DNA of 35,406 nucleotides from Anaerolineae bacterium. Lineage in GTDB: Bacteria; Chloroflexota; Anaerolineae; B4-G1; DUEL01. Made by a program: the position numbers and the translations under genes. Shown piece by piece: positions 1 through 7,615 of the stretch. Where the stretch lies: positions 1 to 35,406 of the forward strand of contig JANXCY010000020.1 in the NCBI GenBank assembly GCA_025060135.1, written 5' to 3'. Each line of letters starts with the position of its first letter. Position 1 is the first letter of the stretch. The notes beneath the pieces were generated by a model. That model saw nothing but the letters and a program-made list of their open reading frames with translations. It made no database searches and was not told where the DNA came from.

Positions 1-44
1 CGGGTGTGGGGGGTTGTAGTTGTTTTTGTATTAAGCCCGCGGGG

Positions 45-90
<46 letters not shown>

Positions 91-112
91 ACCGCGCGCA
101 TGGGGCCAGGGC

Positions 113-140
113 TTGCCCTGCCTCTCGGATGTGGTAAAAT
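113..140 (+). promoter_or_regulatory. Predicted sigma-70-type promoter of the methyltransferase gene
   Basis: TTGCCC (113-118) and TAAAAT (135-140) are separated by 16 bases, and a TG at 132-133 gives an extended -10. It lies about 90 bases upstream of the GTG start at 229, leaving an untranslated leader of roughly 80 bases. Confidence 0.45.
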
Positions 141-228
141 ACAGGCAGCCTGCCGGCCATCGGGCCAGCCTCCGAACTCCTTCCGCCACCAATGCCGGGC
201 AGGTGAACCGTCTGGGGAGGGGAAAAGC

Positions 229-1194
229 GTGGGAGAGTCAGCGGAGCCGCCTGTAGACGAAGCGGCCGCCTCTTTTGACCGGATGGCCGCTGATTACGAT
301 ACCATTTGGGAGTTTCCCTGGTACGCCTGGCTGTTTACCCGTCTGCATGTCCTGATCCTTCACAACGTGATCCAACCCTATGCTCCCCGCTCCATCCTGG
401 ATGTGGGTTGTGGGACAGGGATCCAATCGTTCTTCCACGCCGCTTTTGGTGCCCATGTGCAGGGGATCGACATCTCGCCCTCTATGATTCGAGTCGCGCG
501 GACCAAAGCCGCCATGCCCCATGCCGACCCAATCACGCCGATGACCATGCCCGGACCATTGGCTTTCCTGCGGTCCTACTACCATCGGATTCGGGAGCAC
601 CTGCATGGAGCGGATCCGCCAGGAGTTTCCCCCACTTTTCAAATAGCCGACGCCCGACATCTTCCATTTCGGGATCATACGTTTGACCACGTGAACTGCT
701 GCGGGAGTGTCCTCAGCCTGGTGCCCGAGTATGGCACCGTCCTGACAGAAATCGCGCGAGTCCTGAAACCGGGAGGGACATTGTTCCTGGAAGCCGAGGG
801 ACGCTGGAATGGAGACCTGTTCTGGACTCTGGCCGATGCGCTTTCAGGGGGACATTTGGGATACCGGATGCCCTGGCGACGAGCCATAGCACTGGTTGCT
901 CCCCCCCTCACTGCGCCGGTTACCATAGACTACCCGTTTGAGGACAATTGCCTGAAGTTAACTCTATTTACCCGTCAGAGCCTCCAGCGATACCTGCAAG
1001 GGCTGGGCTTGCGAACATTGAAAACCTGGACCATTCATTCGCTGACCAATCTGATTCCCAGTCCCCTGTTACATCGGCGGAATCTCCCTGTCGCTGTTCT
1101 ACAACTCTTCCGGGTGCTGGCCTACGCCGAAGAGCGCATCCCACTGGCCCTTCCCGGATGCAGCCTGGTCTTTCTCGCCCGGAAAGAAGGGTGA
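229..1194 (+). CDS. Class I SAM-dependent methyltransferase
   Basis: A 321-residue soluble methyltransferase of the Rossmann-fold class. Motif I (ILDVGCGTG, residues 56-64) binds SAM, and the acidic end of strand 2 is GIDIS (D81). A conserved post-motif IARVLKPGGTLFLEAEG follows later. An insertion rich in Pro, Met and His separates strand 2 from strand 3. The family acts on small molecules, quinone precursors or lipids; the substrate cannot be read here. I chose the GTG at 229 because GGGGAGGGG sits at a good distance upstream. The frame stays open back to base 4, but only through the homopolymer. It ends 69 bases before the hydrogenase operon on the same strand, and a functional link to it is not evident. 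Confidence 0.75.
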   Translation: MGESAEPPVDEAAASFDRMAADYDTIWEFPWYAWLFTRLHVLILHNVIQPYAPRSILDVGCGTGIQSFFHAAFGAHVQGIDISPSMIRVARTKAAMPHADPITPMTMPGPLAFLRSYYHRIREHLHGADPPGVSPTFQIADARHLPFRDHTFDHVNCCGSVLSLVPEYGTVLTEIARVLKPGGTLFLEAEGRWNGDLFWTLADALSGGHLGYRMPWRRAIALVAPPLTAPVTIDYPFEDNCLKLTLFTRQSLQRYLQGLGLRTLKTWTIHSLTNLIPSPLLHRRNLPVAVLQLFRVLAYAEERIPLALPGCSLVFLARKEG

Positions 1195-1263
1195 ATCTGT
1201 GGGAGTGGCTACACCGGTATTCCGGATGCTTGCCCTGAGGTCTTATTCTAAGGAGGTACCTGC

Positions 1264-2301
1264 ATGCGTCTCTGGGTCTTACCGAAAGAACAAGTTGTGG
1301 ACATGGTTTGCAGGCTGATGGCGGATTATCGCGTCTGGGGGCCGCAGGCGAAGGGGCCCCAATTCGCTTTTGAGCCCCTCCCCGACCCGACCGCCATTCG
1401 CCTGGATTATAACATCTCTATTCTTTCCCCCAAAGTCGCCCTCCAGCCTCCTCAGGAGCGGATTGCGGTCTTCCACTTGGACGGGGGGTTTACGGTAGAG
1501 CCAGTCATAGACGCCGAACCGACGGTCATCTTTGGCATCCACACCTGCGACCTGCATGCCCTGGCGCTGCTGGACAAAGCCTTCTCCGCCGATTTCCCGG
1601 ACGCTCACTATTTGGAGCGCCGCCAGCAGACGCTGCTGGTGAGCCTGGAATGCCTGCAACCCTGCGACGAGCACTCCTTCTGCAAGAGCATGGGCACCTG
1701 GACGGCGGACTCCGGCTACGACCTCCATCTGATGGACCTGGGGGATGCGTACGGCGTCTCTGTGGGAACCGCGGCCGGCGAGGCCCTGCTGACCCAATAC
1801 GCTCAGGCCCGTCCTGCGACTGACACCGAGGCTCAGCAACTCCACGAAGCGCGGGATGCCAAACGGCTTCGCTTCCCCAACCGGCTGAACTTTGACGCCG
1901 CCGAACTCCCTTCCCTGTTGGCCACTGCCTATGACCACCCCATCTGGGCCGAACTGGGCGACCGTTGCCTCTCCTGTGGCGCCTGCACCAACGTCTGTCC
2001 CACCTGCTACTGCTTCAACGTCATTGACTCCCCCGAACTGAGCCTGAAGGAGGCGGTTCGGTGGCGCCGGTGGGATTCCTGTCAGTTAGACGAGTTCGCC
2101 CGGGTCGCCAGCGGGGAGAACTTCCGAGAAGCGCGTGCCGCCCGTCAGCGCCATCGCATGTTCCGCAAAGGGAAATGGCTCTACGAGCGCTTCGGCGAAC
2201 TGGGATGCGTGGGCTGTGGCCGCTGTATCCGCGCCTGCCTGACCCACATCAACATCGTGGATACCTTCAACGCTATCCATGCCTCTCAACACAGGAGGTA
2301 G
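1264..2301 (+). CDS. hydB: NiFe hydrogenase group 3b, beta (4Fe-4S) subunit
   Basis: A 345-residue iron-sulfur subunit of a cytoplasmic NAD(P)-linked (group 3b, sulfhydrogenase-type) hydrogenase. The N-terminal half matches the family's domain, with conserved IFGIHTCDLHAL and CLQPCDEHSFC segments. The C-terminal third carries two 4Fe-4S motifs, CLSCGACTNVCPTCYC (about residue 235) and CVGCGRCIRAC (about residue 314). It relays electrons between the small subunit and the flavin subunit. The start is ATG with AGGAGG ten bases upstream. The order beta-gamma-delta-alpha with very short gaps is the standard hydBGDA operon. By homology to archaeal sulfhydrogenases the complex might also reduce polysulfide; this is inference. 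Confidence 0.92.
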   Translation: MRLWVLPKEQVVDMVCRLMADYRVWGPQAKGPQFAFEPLPDPTAIRLDYNISILSPKVALQPPQERIAVFHLDGGFTVEPVIDAEPTVIFGIHTCDLHALALLDKAFSADFPDAHYLERRQQTLLVSLECLQPCDEHSFCKSMGTWTADSGYDLHLMDLGDAYGVSVGTAAGEALLTQYAQARPATDTEAQQLHEARDAKRLRFPNRLNFDAAELPSLLATAYDHPIWAELGDRCLSCGACTNVCPTCYCFNVIDSPELSLKEAVRWRRWDSCQLDEFARVASGENFREARAARQRHRMFRKGKWLYERFGELGCVGCGRCIRACLTHINIVDTFNAIHASQHRR

Positions 2302-2305
2302 TCCG

Positions 2306-3130
2306 ATGGCGGATTCCATTTACGTTCCCCGCCTGGCCCGCCTGGCCGACATCCGTCCAATGACGGAACTGGAGAAACTGTTCGTGGTGGAATTTCCGGA
2401 CGGGAGCAGCCTGGGCCACCAGCCGGGCCAGTTCGTGATGCTCTCCATCCCCGGCGTGGGAGAAGCTCCTATCTCCATCTCCTCCTCCCCCAGCCGGTCC
2501 AACGGCCAATTTGAACTCTGCATCCGCCGGATGGGCGATGTAACCGGAGTCCTGCATCGGATGAGGCCCGGCGACGTGGTGGGTATCCGGGGCCCCTTCG
2601 GCCACGGATTCCCCATAGAGCAGATGCGGGGCAAAGATGTCCTCTTTGCCCCCGGCGGCCTGGGGCTGGCCCCCCTGCGCTCCCTGATCAACCAGGTCCT
2701 GGACGAACGGGGCTCCTTTGGCCGCGTCATCATCCTCTACGGCGCCAAGCGCCCGGCGGAACTCCTTTTCCGGGACGAACTGGAAGCATGGGCCGCCCGG
2801 GATGATGTGGAATTCCACGTTACGGTGGATCGGGGGGATGAGACCTGGACGGGAAACATCGGCGTGATCACTACATTGTTCCCCAAGATTACGGTGGACC
2901 CTCTCAACACCGTTGCCGTAACCTGTGGTCCGCCGATTATGTACCGCTTCGTCCTGATGGAGATGCTGAGCAAGGGCATTCCGGAGACCCAGATTTACCT
3001 CTCTCTGGAACGGCGAATGAAGTGCGGCGTGGGCAAATGCGGCCACTGTCAGATTAACCACCTCTACTGTTGCCGAGAAGGCCCCGTCTTCACCTACGCG
3101 CAGATCAAGAACGTCCCGGAGGCGCTATAA
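2306..3130 (+). CDS. hydG: NiFe hydrogenase group 3b, gamma (FAD/NAD(P)-binding) subunit
   Basis: A 274-residue diaphorase subunit of the ferredoxin-NADP reductase superfamily. The FAD-binding strand GQFVMLSIPG and the following APISISSSPS stretch (the family's Arg-x-Tyr-Ser position, here varied) come first. A glycine-rich nucleotide-binding segment (FAPGGLGLAPLRSL) follows. The C-terminus carries a [2Fe-2S] cysteine cluster: C240, C245, C248 and C255/C256. It passes electrons between NAD(P)H and the hydrogenase iron-sulfur chain. The ATG at 2306 has AGGAGG nine bases upstream and lies only four bases after hydB. Its stop overlaps the next start. Confidence 0.93.
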   Translation: MADSIYVPRLARLADIRPMTELEKLFVVEFPDGSSLGHQPGQFVMLSIPGVGEAPISISSSPSRSNGQFELCIRRMGDVTGVLHRMRPGDVVGIRGPFGHGFPIEQMRGKDVLFAPGGLGLAPLRSLINQVLDERGSFGRVIILYGAKRPAELLFRDELEAWAARDDVEFHVTVDRGDETWTGNIGVITTLFPKITVDPLNTVAVTCGPPIMYRFVLMEMLSKGIPETQIYLSLERRMKCGVGKCGHCQINHLYCCREGPVFTYAQIKNVPEAL

Positions 3131-3903
3131 TGACTGCCGGAAGCAAGAAGCAAGAGAAACCCAAAGTGGCGTTTTTTGACTTCGCCAGTTGCGAAGGGTG
3201 CCAGTTAACGGTGGTGGACTCCCTCCAGACTCACCTGGACCTGCTGGACGCCGTGGAGATCGTCAACTTCCGCGAGGCGGCCACGCTGAACGGCTGGGAC
3301 TTTGACATTGCCTTTGTGGAGGGCTCCATCACCCGCCCCCACGACGAGGAGCGGCTCCGGCGCATTCGGGAACAGGCAAAGGTTCTGGTCGCGCTGGGTG
3401 CTTGTGCCGATACCGGCTGCGTCAACGCGCTGAAGAACCTCCTGCCGCCGGAGGAGGTCCGCCGCTACGTCTACGGGGAACACGCCGACTGGTACGAGAC
3501 CTACGGAGCCCGGCCCCTGAGCGCCGTTGTCAAGGTGGATGCCGTGATCCCCGGCTGTCCCATTGACCGGGAGGAGTTCGTGGAGGTGGTAAAGGCCCTG
3601 CTGGTGGGCAAACGGCCCCCCATCCCCGATTACCCCGTCTGCGTGGAGTGCAAACTGAAGGGCAACGTCTGCATCTTCCATGTGGGCGGCATCTGCATGG
3701 GGCCGGTGGCAAGGGCAGGCTGCGGCGCCATCTGCCCTACCTACGGCGACGGCTGCGAGGGCTGTCGAGGCATCATCCCGCACCCCAATGAGAATGCGAT
3801 GAAGGAAGTGCTGGACGAGGCCGGCCTCTCGGTGGACGATATGATGCATTACTTTAGGATGTTCAACGCGTATCGGGAAGTGGGAGTGGGACAGTGGGAA
3901 TAA
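3130..3903 (+). CDS. hydD: NiFe hydrogenase group 3b, delta (small) subunit
   Basis: A 257-residue small subunit carrying the 4Fe-4S clusters next to the NiFe site. Cluster ligands are visible as CEGC (C21, C24), GACADTGC and GCPI for the proximal cluster. The C-terminal half has CVECKLKGNVC, GICMGPVARAGCGAICP and GCEGCRG for the additional clusters. There is no Tat signal peptide, as expected for a cytoplasmic group 3 enzyme. The ATG shares one base with the hydG stop (TAATG), so translation is probably coupled. A 65-base gap follows before the large subunit. Confidence 0.93.
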   Translation: MTAGSKKQEKPKVAFFDFASCEGCQLTVVDSLQTHLDLLDAVEIVNFREAATLNGWDFDIAFVEGSITRPHDEERLRRIREQAKVLVALGACADTGCVNALKNLLPPEEVRRYVYGEHADWYETYGARPLSAVVKVDAVIPGCPIDREEFVEVVKALLVGKRPPIPDYPVCVECKLKGNVCIFHVGGICMGPVARAGCGAICPTYGDGCEGCRGIIPHPNENAMKEVLDEAGLSVDDMMHYFRMFNAYREVGVGQWE

Positions 3904-3968
3904 GGGGATCTTGTTCATAGCGGTTGCGCCGCTACCAACAAAATGACCTTTCTGAGGGAGAGAGCCCT

Positions 3969-5258
3969 ATGACGACCCTGAACGTCAACGTTCACTACGT
4001 CACCCGCGTAGAGGGCCACGGCAACATCGTCGTGGACATCAAACACGGCGAGGTGAAGGAGTGTCGGTTTGAGGTGGTGGAGGCACCCCGCTTTTTTGAG
4101 GCCTTCGTGCGCGGCCGTCCCTACCACGACATCAATCACATCGTTTCCCGTATCTGCGGCATCTGCTCAGTGGGCCACTCCACCGCCAGCACTCGGGCCA
4201 CAGAGAAGGCCCTGAACGTGGAACTGTCCGAGCAGGCCTGGCTCCTGCGCAAACTGAACTTCCACGGCGAGATTCTGGATAGCCACGTCCTGCACACCTA
4301 TTATCTGGTCGCGCCGGACTTTTTCGGCGTCCCCAGCGTCATTCCGCTGGTGGAGACCCACCGGGAAGTGGTGGAACGGGCCCTGCGGCTCAAGAAACTG
4401 GCCGGGGACCTCTGCGCGATGATCAGCGGGCGCCATACCCACCCCTGCGCGCTGGTGGTCGGTGGCTTCACCCACACCCCCACGGAGCGGGAATTACGGG
4501 CCATGCGGGAGCGGCTGGTCGCCGCCCGCGCCGACATGGACGCGACGGTGGACCTCTTCGCTTCCCTCCCCTGGCCCCAGTTTGAGCGGGAGACGGAGTA
4601 CGTGAGCCTGCGCAAAGACGACGAGTACGCCTTCATAGACGGCGTCATCGTCTCCTCGGACGGCTTTACGTACCCGATTGAGGACTACCGGAAGGTTACC
4701 AACGAATACCTGGTCCCCTTCTCCACGGCCAAGTGGACGAAGCACAACCGGGAGTCTTATATGGTGGGCGCGCTGGCCCGCTTCAACAATAACTATGACC
4801 AACTTCACCCGAAGGCCAAAGAGGCGGCAGCGCGGTTCGGCATGAAACCCATCGTTACCAACCCCTTCCTGAACACTGCCGCGCAGGTGGTGGAAATGGT
4901 CCACTCCCTGGAGGACTCCATCCGCATCATAGACGAACTGCTGAGCCGAGGAGTGCGGGAGGAGAAACCGGCACCGGTAAAGGTGCAGGCCGGAGAGGGT
5001 GTGGGCGCGTGCGAAGTCCCGCGCGGCGTCCTCTTCCACCACTATGTCTACGACGAGAAGGGCATCTGTGTGGAGGCCAACTGCATCATCCCCACCAATC
5101 AGAACCTGGCCAACCTCAACGCCGACATCCGCGCGCTGGTCCCCCAGATTCTGGACCGGCCTCAGGAAGAAGTGCGGCTCCTGCTGGAGATGTTGGTGCG
5201 GGCCTACGACCCCTGTATTTCCTGCTCTACCCATTTCCTGAGAGTGGAGTTTGTGTAG
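3969..5258 (+). CDS. hydA: NiFe hydrogenase group 3b, alpha (large) subunit
   Basis: A 429-residue catalytic subunit that binds the NiFe centre. The two nickel motifs are RICGICSVGH (C63, C66) near the N-terminus and DPCISCSTH (C416, C419) at the C-terminus. Seven residues (FLRVEFV) follow the last histidine. In this family a short C-terminal peptide is removed by a dedicated endopeptidase after nickel insertion, so this tail is the expected propeptide. All four nickel ligands are cysteine, so it is not a selenocysteine enzyme. The start at 3969 follows GAGGGAGAG. No hyp maturation genes or endopeptidase gene lie in the window. Confidence 0.95.
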   Translation: MTTLNVNVHYVTRVEGHGNIVVDIKHGEVKECRFEVVEAPRFFEAFVRGRPYHDINHIVSRICGICSVGHSTASTRATEKALNVELSEQAWLLRKLNFHGEILDSHVLHTYYLVAPDFFGVPSVIPLVETHREVVERALRLKKLAGDLCAMISGRHTHPCALVVGGFTHTPTERELRAMRERLVAARADMDATVDLFASLPWPQFERETEYVSLRKDDEYAFIDGVIVSSDGFTYPIEDYRKVTNEYLVPFSTAKWTKHNRESYMVGALARFNNNYDQLHPKAKEAAARFGMKPIVTNPFLNTAAQVVEMVHSLEDSIRIIDELLSRGVREEKPAPVKVQAGEGVGACEVPRGVLFHHYVYDEKGICVEANCIIPTNQNLANLNADIRALVPQILDRPQEEVRLLLEMLVRAYDPCISCSTHFLRVEFV

Positions 5259-5388
5259 ACCGCTATCCCTCTCCAGCCCCACCGCTAGCCTGGCCGATGG
5301 CCGGGCCTGCAAAGGCTCGGAATCATCGTCTACAAGGGATGGGCAATGACATCCGGGCGCTGGCTACCCCTGCAGTACTACCTTCCTA

Positions 5389-5416
5389 TTGACAGGGGCC
5401 ATGATTTCAGTATGAT
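5389..5416 (+). promoter_or_regulatory. Consensus sigma-70 promoter of the Flp pilin gene
   Basis: A perfect TTGACA (5389-5394) and TATGAT (5411-5416) are separated by 16 bases. The pilin start codon is 35 bases downstream, with GGGGGTGAG as ribosome binding site. This is among the strongest-looking promoters in the window. Confidence 0.75.
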
Positions 5417-5451
5417 GAAATTATATCCACCAACGAAAGGGGGTGAGCCGG

Positions 5452-5601
5452 ATGCTCTATCTGCCTCGGGAGGAAGGGCAGGGCCTGGCGGAGTACGGAT
5501 TGATCCTCGTCCTGGTTGCTATCGTCGTTATTGTCATTCTGACCATTATGGGAACCCGAGTCAGCCACCTCTTCTCCCGGATTACGAGTGCTCTCCAGTA
5601 G
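5452..5601 (+). CDS. flp: Flp/Fap-type pilin, short stand-alone gene
   Basis: A 49-residue protein. A short charged leader ends in Gly9, followed by QGLAEYG with Glu at +5 and Tyr at +6 relative to the predicted cleavage point. A single hydrophobic segment of about 18 residues (LILVLVAIVVIVILTIMG) comes next, then a short basic tail. This is the Flp pilin pattern: a TadV/prepilin-peptidase type enzyme would cut after Gly9, and the mature subunit would assemble into a Tad-type pilus at the inner membrane. It has its own promoter and a downstream hairpin, so it looks like a monocistronic unit. No tad/cpa assembly genes are in the window. The alternative is another small type IV pilin-like membrane peptide. 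Confidence 0.85.
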   Translation: MLYLPREEGQGLAEYGLILVLVAIVVIVILTIMGTRVSHLFSRITSALQ

Positions 5602-5629
5602 GACCCTGCACCCTTCCAGCAGACGACCC

Positions 5630-5654
5630 CAGAACCCCGCCAGGCGGGGTTCTG
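5630..5654 (+). terminator. Hairpin after the pilin gene, possible terminator
   Basis: A perfect 12-base inverted repeat (CAGAACCCCGCC / GGCGGGGTTCTG) lies 28 bases after the pilin stop. The bases following (TGGTTTGT) form only a weak T tract, so termination is plausible but not certain. Confidence 0.5.
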
Positions 5655-5773
5655 TGGTTTGTCGGCCATGGGGCTCCTGGGGGTATCCGGCTTCAGCCCC
5701 CACGGCTACCGGTTGGCGCAGAGAGGAGAAGTCAAACCCGGCCTCTGGCTTTCCGGTCCACGTCCGATCGCCG

Positions 5774-6502
5774 ATGCGGTCAATAGCGGGCTGGAACCTG
5801 CTTCAGCAGGAGATCGTGAACTGCCGGGCCTGTCCCCGGCTGGTGGCATACCGGGAGGAGGTTGCTCGTGTCCGGAAACGGGCATACCGGGATTGGGAGT
5901 ACTGGGGCCGCCCGGTGCCGGGCTTCGGCGACCGGGAGGCATGGCTACTCATCGTGGGTCTGGCCCCGGCGGCTCATGGGGCCAATCGTACGGGCCGGAT
6001 GTTCACCGGGGACGGCTCCGGCGCCACTCTGACTGCCGCCCTTTATCGGGCCGGCCTGGCTAGCCAGCCGATCTCCGACCATCGGGATGATGGCCTGGAC
6101 CTGTGGGGGGTCTTTGAGACAGCGGTGGTTCGCTGTGCGCCTCCGGGGAACCGCCCCTTCCGTCAGGAGATAGAAAACTGCCTGCCGTTTCTGGAGCGGG
6201 AAATGGCCCTTCTACCCAACCTCCAGGCAGTGCTGGCCCTGGGGCAGGTAGCGCTGGACGGGTACCGGGCCCTGCTTCGGCGGCGGGGAGTGAATGTACC
6301 TCCCATTCCATTCCGCCACGGTGCGGTCGTGCCCTTCCCACCGCCTCTCCCAACCCTCCTGGTCTCGTACCACCCCAGCCGTCAGAACACCCAGACAGGC
6401 CGCTTGACCCCCCAGATGCTGGATGAGGTTCTACAGGCTGCCATTCGGGAACACGAAACACGGAGCAAGCAATGCGCATCACCCTGGCTGCCGTTGTACT
6501 GA
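5774..6502 (+). CDS. Type-5 uracil-DNA glycosylase (UdgB-like)
   Basis: A 242-residue 4Fe-4S uracil-DNA glycosylase that starts base-excision repair of deaminated cytosine. Diagnostic segments are GLAPAAHGANRTGRMFTGD (from residue 62), which is the family 5 active-site region with no polar aspartate at the water-activating position, and SYHPSRQNTQTG near the end. The cluster ligands are C17, C20, C121 and C136. Length fits the family (about 220-240). The start at 5774 precedes the conserved N-terminal EIVNCRACPRLV; the frame is open further upstream but runs over the pilin hairpin. No strong Shine-Dalgarno is evident. Its end overlaps the next gene by 31 bases. Confidence 0.88.
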   Translation: MRSIAGWNLLQQEIVNCRACPRLVAYREEVARVRKRAYRDWEYWGRPVPGFGDREAWLLIVGLAPAAHGANRTGRMFTGDGSGATLTAALYRAGLASQPISDHRDDGLDLWGVFETAVVRCAPPGNRPFRQEIENCLPFLEREMALLPNLQAVLALGQVALDGYRALLRRRGVNVPPIPFRHGAVVPFPPPLPTLLVSYHPSRQNTQTGRLTPQMLDEVLQAAIREHETRSKQCASPWLPLY

Positions 6503-7230
6503 CCTATAACGAGGAGTCCAACATTCCGGACTGCCTGGCCACTCTGGCCTGGGCAGACCGGCGGGTAGTGCTGGATTCCTTTAGCACTGACCAGACGGTG
6601 GCTCTGGCCCGGGAGATGGGGGCAGAGGTTTTCCAGCATCCCTTTGAGAACTATGCTCGTCAGCGCAACGTGGCCCTGGAGTGGGTGGAGGCGGACTGGA
6701 TTTTCTTTGTGGATGCAGACGAACGGGCAACACCGGAACTGGCGGCAGAAATCCAGACGGTTGTGGCCGGGGAAGGGCCAGAAGTGGGCTGGTGGGTGCC
6801 CCGCCACAACTACATCTTTGGACGACTGACCCGGGGGGCCGGCTGGTATCCGGACTATCAGATGCGCCTGGTCCGGAGGGGCTACGCCCGGTGGGAGCGC
6901 GCCGTCCATGAAATCGCCATTGTTCATGGCCCGACAGGATACCTCCAGAACCCCCTCCTCCACTATAATTATGACGACCTGGCCGATTTCGTTGCCCGCC
7001 AGGAGCGATATACCGACTACGACGCCTCCGTCCTTTTCGCCGAAGGGGTCCGGCCCCATTTCTACACTCCCTACTCCCAGGCCGTTCGCCACTTCTGGTG
7101 GCGGTTCGTAACCCTGAAGGGCTTCCGGGACGGGGGACATGGACTGTGGTTGAGCCTGCTGATGGCCTACTACGAGGCAGTAAAATACCGCAAACTGGCC
7201 CGCCTGTGGCGGAGGTTGACGATTCCTTGA
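6472..7230 (+). CDS. Family 2 glycosyltransferase, WaaE/KdtX-like
   Basis: A 252-residue GT-A glycosyltransferase of the kind that adds glucose or heptose to surface glycans. The N-terminal nucleotide-binding region is LAAVVLTYNEESNIPDCL. Next comes VVLDSFSTDQTVALA (the usual DSxSxDxT), then RNVALEWVEADWIFFVDADE with the DxD metal site. It resembles LPS core beta-1,4-glucosyltransferases of the WaaE group, though the acceptor in this organism is unknown. It starts inside the uracil-DNA glycosylase gene (31-base overlap), so the two are probably co-transcribed and coupled. The -35 box of the T-box promoter lies within its last codons. Confidence 0.85.
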   Translation: MRITLAAVVLTYNEESNIPDCLATLAWADRRVVLDSFSTDQTVALAREMGAEVFQHPFENYARQRNVALEWVEADWIFFVDADERATPELAAEIQTVVAGEGPEVGWWVPRHNYIFGRLTRGAGWYPDYQMRLVRRGYARWERAVHEIAIVHGPTGYLQNPLLHYNYDDLADFVARQERYTDYDASVLFAEGVRPHFYTPYSQAVRHFWWRFVTLKGFRDGGHGLWLSLLMAYYEAVKYRKLARLWRRLTIP

Positions 7231-7244
7231 ACCTGTGGTATAAG
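7216..7244 (+). promoter_or_regulatory. Promoter of the T-box/trpB2 transcript
   Basis: TTGACG (7216-7221) and TATAAG (7239-7244) are 17 bases apart, with TG at 7236-7237 giving an extended -10. Transcription would begin near 7251, just before the T-box leader. The -35 overlaps the end of the preceding glycosyltransferase gene. Confidence 0.6.
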
Positions 7245-7261
7245 TATTCTCACAACCGATA

Positions 7262-7584
7262 TGCCCAAAGACGAGGAACAGGAAGAGTAGGCATCGTAGC
7301 GGGGTTCCAGAGAGTCGGGCCTTCGGCTGAAAGCCCGATACCAGCGCCGATGCTGAATGGGCCTGGGAGTCGCCCGCCGAACCCCCGTCCATCGGGGGAG
7401 TAGTCCGGGCCGGAGTCGCCACCGTTATTGGGGCTGAGGGTAATGGGCCGACCTGCATCTGGTCGGTCCTGTACCTGCGAATGAGGGAGGTTGGCTGTTC
7501 CCCTCCCGGAGAGGGGAGGCCCCTCAGCGGGGTGGTACCACGGGAACAACGCCCGTCCCGGCTATGGGACGGGCGTTTGGGTTT
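7262..7584 (+). promoter_or_regulatory. T-box leader, predicted tryptophan-specific
   Basis: A tRNA-sensing leader. Visible parts, in order, are GAGGAACAGGAAGAGTA at the 5' end of stem I, AGAGAG (7309-7314) followed by GGCTGAAAGCC, and the specifier region CTGAA-TGG (TGG at 7358-7360) followed by GGGAGTCG. Several GC-rich stems come next. The T-box core GGGTGGTACCACGGG is at about 7530-7543. Last is a terminator hairpin, CGCCCGTCCC (7550-7559) with GGGACGGGCG (7566-7575), then TTTGGGTTT. The antiterminator would pair ACGGG with CCCGT. The specifier UGG reads as Trp, agreeing with the downstream tryptophan synthase gene. The specifier is assigned by eye, without folding. Confidence 0.88.
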
Positions 7585-7615
7585 ATATCATCCCATCCCT
7601 TCAGGAGGTGGAACC

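Noticed and set aside
3969-5258. Selenocysteine in the hydrogenase large subunit
   Set aside because: All four nickel-ligand positions are cysteine and there is no in-frame UGA.
5290-5330. GC-rich stem after the hydrogenase large subunit as an operon terminator
   Set aside because: Short stem relying on a G-T pair and no T tract.
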